The position numbers and the translations under genes are program-made. From SIG622 sp045652245 (GTDB lineage: Bacteria > Bacillota > Clostridia > Oscillospirales > CAG-382), in contig JAZRTY010000017.1 in NCBI GenBank assembly GCA_045652245.1, positions 1 to 16,879 of the forward strand: a stretch of DNA of 16,879 bases. The letters run 5' to 3'. This document shows positions 12,949-16,879 of this stretch, piece by piece. Within the stretch, counting starts at the first letter, position 1; each line of letters begins with the position of its first letter. The notes under the pieces are model-generated. The model was not told where the DNA came from. It worked only from the letters and a program-made list of their open reading frames with translations, and searched no databases.

Positions 12949-14649
12949 TTGGCACGAGTATCACGCAAAAGCAGCAATAATATATATGTAACCAAAACCG
13001 AAGCAATTCGCATTTGGAATGCTGCTCTTTATGTAAGACTTTCTGTTGAAGATAACGGCAAAGATTCCGATTCTATAGGCAGTCAGATTGCTCTTCTTGA
13101 AAAATATGTTTCTGAAAGACCGTATCTTGAAAAGATTGATATTTATATCGACAACGGATACACAGGCACAAATTTTACACGTCCCGAGTACGACCGTATG
13201 ATGAACGATGTAAAAAGAGGGCTTATTAACTGTGTAATCGTAAAGGATTTATCAAGACTCGGAAGAAACTATATAGAAACAGGAGATTTTATCGAAAAAA
13301 TCTGTCCATTCTTCGGGCTTAGGTTTATATCGGTCAATGATGATTATGACACAGAAACCAGTCTTTCAGGCACGGCTCTTTCCGTATCTCTTAAAAATAT
13401 CGTAAACGATTATTACGCAAAGGACATTTCAAGAAAGGTAACATCGGCGCTTCGTACAAAAATGATGCGAGGCGATTATATAGGCAACTATGCTCCGTAT
13501 GGTTATCTTAAAGATCCTAAAAACAAAAATCACCTTGTCATAGATTATGAAGTCTGCGATATTGTCAAGAGAATCTTTGAAATGAGAGCAGACGGTCGAA
13601 GCTTCATGAGCATAAACAGGACTCTTAATGATGAAGGCGTTTTGTCTCCGAGTGAGTATAAAAGGCAATGCGGTATAATTACAAACAACAACGATAAACC
13701 CGGCAGGATTCTCTGGAACAAGCATATGATAACGGAAATACTCTCGAATGTCGTTTATATCGGTAGTCTTGTACAGAGAAAATCAAGTCAGTGCTTATAT
13801 GAAGGGAAAACTTTTCATAGAACTTGCGAAGATGAATATATCGTAGCCGAGAATACACACGAGGCAATCATTGATTATGATCTATTTGAAAGAGTACAGC
13901 AGGTTAACACAGAAGCTGCAGAAAGAACACGGGCAAACAGCGGAAAGTATTCGCACCTTCCGAAAACGGAAAATTTATACGGCAAAAAGTTTGTTTGTGC
14001 TGTCTGTGGGAGAGTTATGAAACTCCAACGCTCCTTTAACAGTAAAAAGGATAAGGTGTATTTCACATTTAAGTGTCCCACATATGCTGAGCACGGAAAA
14101 ACAGGCTGTTCTGACGTAAAAATCAAAAAGGCAAATATGGATTTGGCGGTGATAGAACTCATCAATAAGCATATTGAGCTATTTGTTGATATGGATGAAA
14201 CACTAAAACGGCTATTGGCAGTAAAAAAGCAAAAGGCGGCTTTTGCTGATAACAGTAGCAAAGTGAAAGCTATTCGTGAGAAAATTGCTAAAAAGGAATC
14301 TATATTGAGTTCTATGTACGCAGACTTAAAGGAAGGTTTTCTTTCCGCATCCGAGTACTCCGATAATCGAGATATTTTGATGTCCGATATTGAAAAACTC
14401 AAACAGGAACTTTCAGAAGTTGATATGTTACTGTCTGAAGCTCGCAAGCAATCCAAGGCGGAAAGCAATTGGAAACGGCTTGTCAAGAAGTACAGTAATA
14501 TAACCGAAATGTCGGCAGAAATAGTCGAAGCATTCATTGAAAAAATCAGTATTAACGCAGAAAACCAAATCGAGATTACCTTGAAATACTTTGATGAGCT
14601 CGAAGCTCTTATGCATCTTTGCAACAGACTTTCAGCGGAGGTGGCATAA
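12949..14649 (+). CDS. Large serine recombinase 2 of 3
   Basis: A 566-residue large serine recombinase. It has an extra N-terminal stretch of about 20 residues before Y-V-R-L-S (catalytic S32, R30). D-S-I-G-S-Q, N-G-Y-T-G-T-N-F-T-R-P and V-K-D-L-S-R-L-G-R-N-Y follow. The zinc ribbon is C350-x2-C353, C376, C387, followed by a coiled-coil arm (about 420-500). It starts with TTG 12949, immediately after the TAA of recombinase 1, with AAGGAGG 8 nt upstream. Its own TAA shares one base with the ATG of recombinase 3. It is clearly different in sequence from its neighbours, so this is an old set rather than a recent duplication. It may act as a hetero-complex with the others. Confidence 0.92.
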   Translation: MARVSRKSSNNIYVTKTEAIRIWNAALYVRLSVEDNGKDSDSIGSQIALLEKYVSERPYLEKIDIYIDNGYTGTNFTRPEYDRMMNDVKRGLINCVIVKDLSRLGRNYIETGDFIEKICPFFGLRFISVNDDYDTETSLSGTALSVSLKNIVNDYYAKDISRKVTSALRTKMMRGDYIGNYAPYGYLKDPKNKNHLVIDYEVCDIVKRIFEMRADGRSFMSINRTLNDEGVLSPSEYKRQCGIITNNNDKPGRILWNKHMITEILSNVVYIGSLVQRKSSQCLYEGKTFHRTCEDEYIVAENTHEAIIDYDLFERVQQVNTEAAERTRANSGKYSHLPKTENLYGKKFVCAVCGRVMKLQRSFNSKKDKVYFTFKCPTYAEHGKTGCSDVKIKKANMDLAVIELINKHIELFVDMDETLKRLLAVKKQKAAFADNSSKVKAIREKIAKKESILSSMYADLKEGFLSASEYSDNRDILMSDIEKLKQELSEVDMLLSEARKQSKAESNWKRLVKKYSNITEMSAEIVEAFIEKISINAENQIEITLKYFDELEALMHLCNRLSAEVA

Positions 14650-16199
14650 TGACAAAGACCCTTGCAATGTATATGCGTATATCCCTTGAGGATGTAGATA
14701 AGAGAACAAATTCCGCAAAGGACGAAAGCAACAGCATACTGTCACAGCGAAGACTTATTCAAAAGTATATCTCGGAGAATAAGGAATTTACAGGTTACAG
14801 AGTCTTAGAATTCATTGACGACGGTTGTACCGGAACGAACTTCGATAGACAAGGTTTTACTAACATGATAGAGCTTGTAAAAAAAGGCGAAATCGGATGC
14901 ATTATAGTCAAAGACCTTTCCCGTTTCGGAAGAAACTATATTGAAGTCGGCGATTATCTTGAGCATATTTTCCCGTTCCTTGGAATCAGGATAATATCTA
15001 TAAATGATTATTACGACAGTAATGATTATTCGGGTAAAACGAGCGGAATGGATATTGCTTTCAGAAATCTTATCTATGACTACTACAGCAAAGACCTATC
15101 AAAGAAAGTCAAGAGTGCAATGGGACTCAAGCAAAAAGATGCACATTATTTGAGCTGTGTTCTGTATGGCTATAAGACTTCCGAAAGCGATAAGCACCAA
15201 ATGGTCATCGACGAAGAAGCCGCCAAAGTTGTACGCAGAGTGTTTGCGGAGATTATATCCGGAAAGACAACCACACAAGTGGCAAAAGGACTTAATGATG
15301 ATGGAATTCTAACTCCAGGTCAATACAAAGGAATACGCTATAAGAAACCTCAAAATCACCAATGGTCGCATATGCGAATCCACGAGATGATTTCAAACAT
15401 TAAGTACACAGGCACTATGGTCAATCATACCCGTGAAAGCAGATTCATACGAGATAAATCTCAAAGAAAATGCTCTCCTGATGAATGGATTGTGCGTGAG
15501 AATGCACATGAGCCTATTGTTACAATGGAGGAGTTTCAAGCAGCCAACGAAAAGATACGGCGCCGTAAGATGAGCACAAAGCAGATACTTCCAACAATCG
15601 ACAGAGTTTATGTCTGTGCATACTGCGGTCGAAAGCTTGAAAAAGCAAACGGAACAGTTTTTGCCTGTATCTCTCACAGATTCCATGAGAAAAGCGAATG
15701 TGTAAAAGTCAGATTCAGAAAAAGTATTATGGAAGACGTAATTTTCGAGGCATTGAAAGCACAGCTATCGCTCATCAAGCTTAGTGTTAGAAACTCGATA
15801 CCGGAAAACAAAAACAAGCATACCGAAATAAAACGGCTGCTTGATTCACTTTCCTCTGAAATATCCTCTCTCGACAGAGAAAAGCTTGAGCTTTACGAAA
15901 TGTACCGCTTTGGAGATTTAACTGTCGAAGAGTATATGGAGAAGAAAGATAGGCTTATGACAAAATTGGATGCTTTAAAGAAACGACTTTCTGATACCGA
16001 GGAAGAATACAAAAACGCAGTAGCTCAGGATAGTCAAAACCGAGAAGAAGAGAAAAAGGCAATAATCATAGCGAAGACAAACGATGAAATGCTTCGCAGT
16101 AATATGTATGAGGCAATTGAAAAAGTGGTTGTTTATGCTCCTGACAAAATAGAAATCAGCTGGAAATTCGATGATCTTTTCGTAGCTTTGAAGTACTAA
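14649..16199 (+). CDS. Large serine recombinase 3 of 3
   Basis: A 516-residue large serine recombinase. Its motifs are M-Y-M-R-I-S (catalytic S12, R10), E-S-N-S-I-L-S-Q-R-R, D-G-C-T-G-T-N-F-D-R, V-K-D-L-S-R-F-G-R-N-Y and V-L-Y-G-Y. The zinc ribbon is C323-x2-C326, C340, C351, with a coiled-coil arm at about 390-460. I chose ATG 14649, which overlaps the previous stop (TAATG) and has GGAGGTG (14637-14643). The frame extends upstream but lacks a site. It is the gene nearest the element end, about 140 nt from the junction with spoVT. That is the usual place for the integrase, next to the attachment site it uses. Confidence 0.92.
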   Translation: MTKTLAMYMRISLEDVDKRTNSAKDESNSILSQRRLIQKYISENKEFTGYRVLEFIDDGCTGTNFDRQGFTNMIELVKKGEIGCIIVKDLSRFGRNYIEVGDYLEHIFPFLGIRIISINDYYDSNDYSGKTSGMDIAFRNLIYDYYSKDLSKKVKSAMGLKQKDAHYLSCVLYGYKTSESDKHQMVIDEEAAKVVRRVFAEIISGKTTTQVAKGLNDDGILTPGQYKGIRYKKPQNHQWSHMRIHEMISNIKYTGTMVNHTRESRFIRDKSQRKCSPDEWIVRENAHEPIVTMEEFQAANEKIRRRKMSTKQILPTIDRVYVCAYCGRKLEKANGTVFACISHRFHEKSECVKVRFRKSIMEDVIFEALKAQLSLIKLSVRNSIPENKNKHTEIKRLLDSLSSEISSLDREKLELYEMYRFGDLTVEEYMEKKDRLMTKLDALKKRLSDTEEEYKNAVAQDSQNREEEKKAIIIAKTNDEMLRSNMYEAIEKVVVYAPDKIEISWKFDDLFVALKY

Positions 16200-16338
16200 A
16201 AAGCGCCGAGTTGTCCTAAAATAACATAATGGGTAAACCCTTTATGTTAAGCAGGTTCAAAAAACGAGAAGCCGAAAACGCCCTATTTTCAAGGGTTTTC
16301 CGGGATTTGTAAATAATTTTTGTACCTACTTGACATAA
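16200..16338 (+). other. Non-coding right end of the element
   Basis: From the stop of recombinase 3 to the spoVT junction there is no gene. The stretch has a large palindrome (16222-16249) and a hairpin with a two-base bulge (AAAACgcCCT...AGGGTTTT, 16275-16299) that may terminate weakly. ACATAAT occurs at 16224-16230 and again at 16333-16339, beside the junction. A TAA (16336-16338) in the spoVT frame closes it off from upstream. Such end regions hold recombinase binding sites. Confidence 0.6.
16222..16249 (+). repeat. 28-bp near-perfect palindrome at the element end
   Basis: TAACATAATGGGT and ACCCTTTATGTTA are 13-bp arms with one mismatch around a central AA. No U-run follows, so it is not a standard terminator. 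The shape (two half-sites around a dinucleotide) is that of a serine recombinase binding site, or an operator of the recombinase operon. Confidence 0.55.
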
Positions 16339-16356
16339 TCAGACGACCTCGGTCGT
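16339..16356 (+). other. Right attachment junction (attR-like) inside spoVT
   Basis: Homology to spoVT begins at codon D11 (GAC 16342). Just upstream are a foreign serine codon and a TAA. The junction lies in a perfect palindrome ACGACC-TC-GGTCGT (16343-16356) with a two-base centre, as expected for a large serine recombinase crossover site. The exact crossover dinucleotide (TC is a candidate) cannot be fixed without the left end or the empty site. Confidence 0.6.
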
Positions 16357-16866
16357 GTTGTAATACCAAAGGAAATAAGAAGAACAATGAGAATAAGGGA
16401 AGGTGACCCCCTTGAAATTTATACTGACCGAGAGGGTGAGGTAATATTCAAAAAATATTCTCCCATTGGGGAGCTTACGAATTTTGCTTCCCAATATGCC
16501 GAAACTCTTCACAAGGTTTGTATGATGGATGTTATCATTTGCGACAGGGACACCTGTATTGCTTGCGCGGGGCTATCTAAGAAAGAATATCTTGAGAAAA
16601 ATCTTTCTTCAGAATTTGAAAAGCTTATGGAGGGCAGAAACATTTACGTTTATCGCGAGGGCGATGAGAAAATGATGCCGATAAATGAAAATTTGGCGTA
16701 TTATGTGAGTTGCGCTATGCCCATTGTGAGTAGCGGTGACGTTATTGGAATTGTCGCATCCCTTAAAAGCGTTGACGGATACGCCAAGAACAATCTTTCT
16801 GCCGAAGTTGAAAACCGACTTGTTTCTACCGCCGCAGGATTTCTTGGACGTCAGCTTGAGGAATAA
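16342..16866 (+). CDS. spoVT: SpoVT, stage V sporulation protein T, 5' end displaced by the element
   Basis: The frame reads D-D-L-G-R-V-V-I-P-K-E-I-R-R-T-M-R-I-R-E-G-D-P-L-E-I, the diagnostic AbrB-like swapped-hairpin domain of SpoVT. A GAF-like sensor domain follows (about V-I-I-C-D-R-D-T to the C-terminal L-G-R-Q-L-E-E). SpoVT is a forespore DNA-binding regulator acting late in sporulation. The first ten residues (M-K-A-T-G-I-V-R-R-I in the family) are absent. In their place are element DNA and an in-frame TAA at 16336-16338. The first ATG (16387) would give 159 residues without half of the DNA-binding domain. The gene is in the same direction as the recombinases, so excision would rejoin it to its start and promoter beyond the left end. 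The rest has no frameshift. Confidence 0.85.
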   Translation, partial: DDLGRVVIPKEIRRTMRIREGDPLEIYTDREGEVIFKKYSPIGELTNFASQYAETLHKVCMMDVIICDRDTCIACAGLSKKEYLEKNLSSEFEKLMEGRNIYVYREGDEKMMPINENLAYYVSCAMPIVSSGDVIGIVASLKSVDGYAKNNLSAEVENRLVSTAAGFLGRQLEE

Positions 16867-16879
16867 TCTAAGAAAGAGG

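Noticed and set aside
14619..14649. Upstream in-frame start for recombinase 3
   Set aside because: It would extend into recombinase 2 without a ribosome binding site. GGAGGTG at 14637-14643 points to ATG 14649, and the family N-terminus matches that start.
1..16199. Prophage
   Set aside because: No capsid, tail, terminase or lysis genes are visible, and the ORF7/ORF8-like pair points to a conjugative-type element. A phage cannot be fully excluded because the left part is outside the window.
16387..16866. A complete 159-aa AbrB-type gene starting at ATG 16387
   Set aside because: The frame reads back to D11 of SpoVT before this ATG, with strong family identity. Starting at 16387 would remove half of the DNA-binding domain. 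The truncation by the element is the better explanation.
1..16879. CRISPR array, tRNA or rRNA genes
   Set aside because: No regularly spaced repeats and no cloverleaf or rRNA-like stretch were seen on either strand. The integration target is a protein gene rather than a tRNA.

Overview
This looks like the right-hand end of a large integrated mobile element (probably an integrative and conjugative or mobilisable element) in a spore-forming Clostridia-type Firmicute. The host evidence is the last gene, which encodes almost all of SpoVT, a forespore sporulation regulator. The promoters are A/T-rich with sigma-A-like boxes, the Shine-Dalgarno sequences are strong, and TTG/GTG starts are used. No relaxase, type IV secretion, phage structural or cargo resistance gene is present, so the rest of the element and its left end must lie before base 1.

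Layout. (1) Bases 1-6195 are a dense co-directional operon. It holds the tail of an unknown protein, a Rad50/SMC-like ATPase with a CxxC zinc hook, a zinc-finger/TOPRIM primase, a protein of unknown function, and five small unknown proteins. This reads as a DNA replication/processing module. Five of its first six proteins end in -AA, like ssrA-type ClpXP tags. (2) Bases about 6360-7815 are an IS110-family insertion sequence on the minus strand, with a long non-coding 5' end where a bridge RNA is expected. A fragment of an older reading frame lies just left of it. (3) Bases 7861-9462 carry a DUF3848-like protein and two separate XRE-type repressor genes, each with an inverted-repeat operator candidate, separated by terminators. 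(4) Bases 9494-10457 are a Tn916 ORF7/ORF8-like regulatory pair: a sigma-70 region 4-like protein and an HTH_16 protein. They are preceded by terminator-like hairpins, a hairpin that buries a Shine-Dalgarno sequence, and a 40-residue leader ORF. (5) Bases 10592-10840 have no convincing protein gene. They hold a good promoter followed by a highly structured, probably transcribed RNA. (6) Bases 10885-16199 hold a small DUF6870-like protein and three consecutive large serine recombinases, all with intact catalytic serines and zinc ribbons. (7) Bases 16200-16340 are the non-coding element end with palindromes. The element then joins codon 11 or so of spoVT.

How it fits together. The three recombinases should move the element into and out of spoVT, next to which they lie. 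Excision would restore the reading frame of this sporulation gene. The ORF7/ORF8-like pair, the XRE repressors and the structured RNA are candidates for controlling transfer and excision. The ATPase and primase module would process or replicate the excised DNA. The main point of interest is whether this is simple parasitic disruption of spoVT or a developmentally controlled rearrangement like the sigK-skin system. All family names come from reading motifs; no database search was possible.
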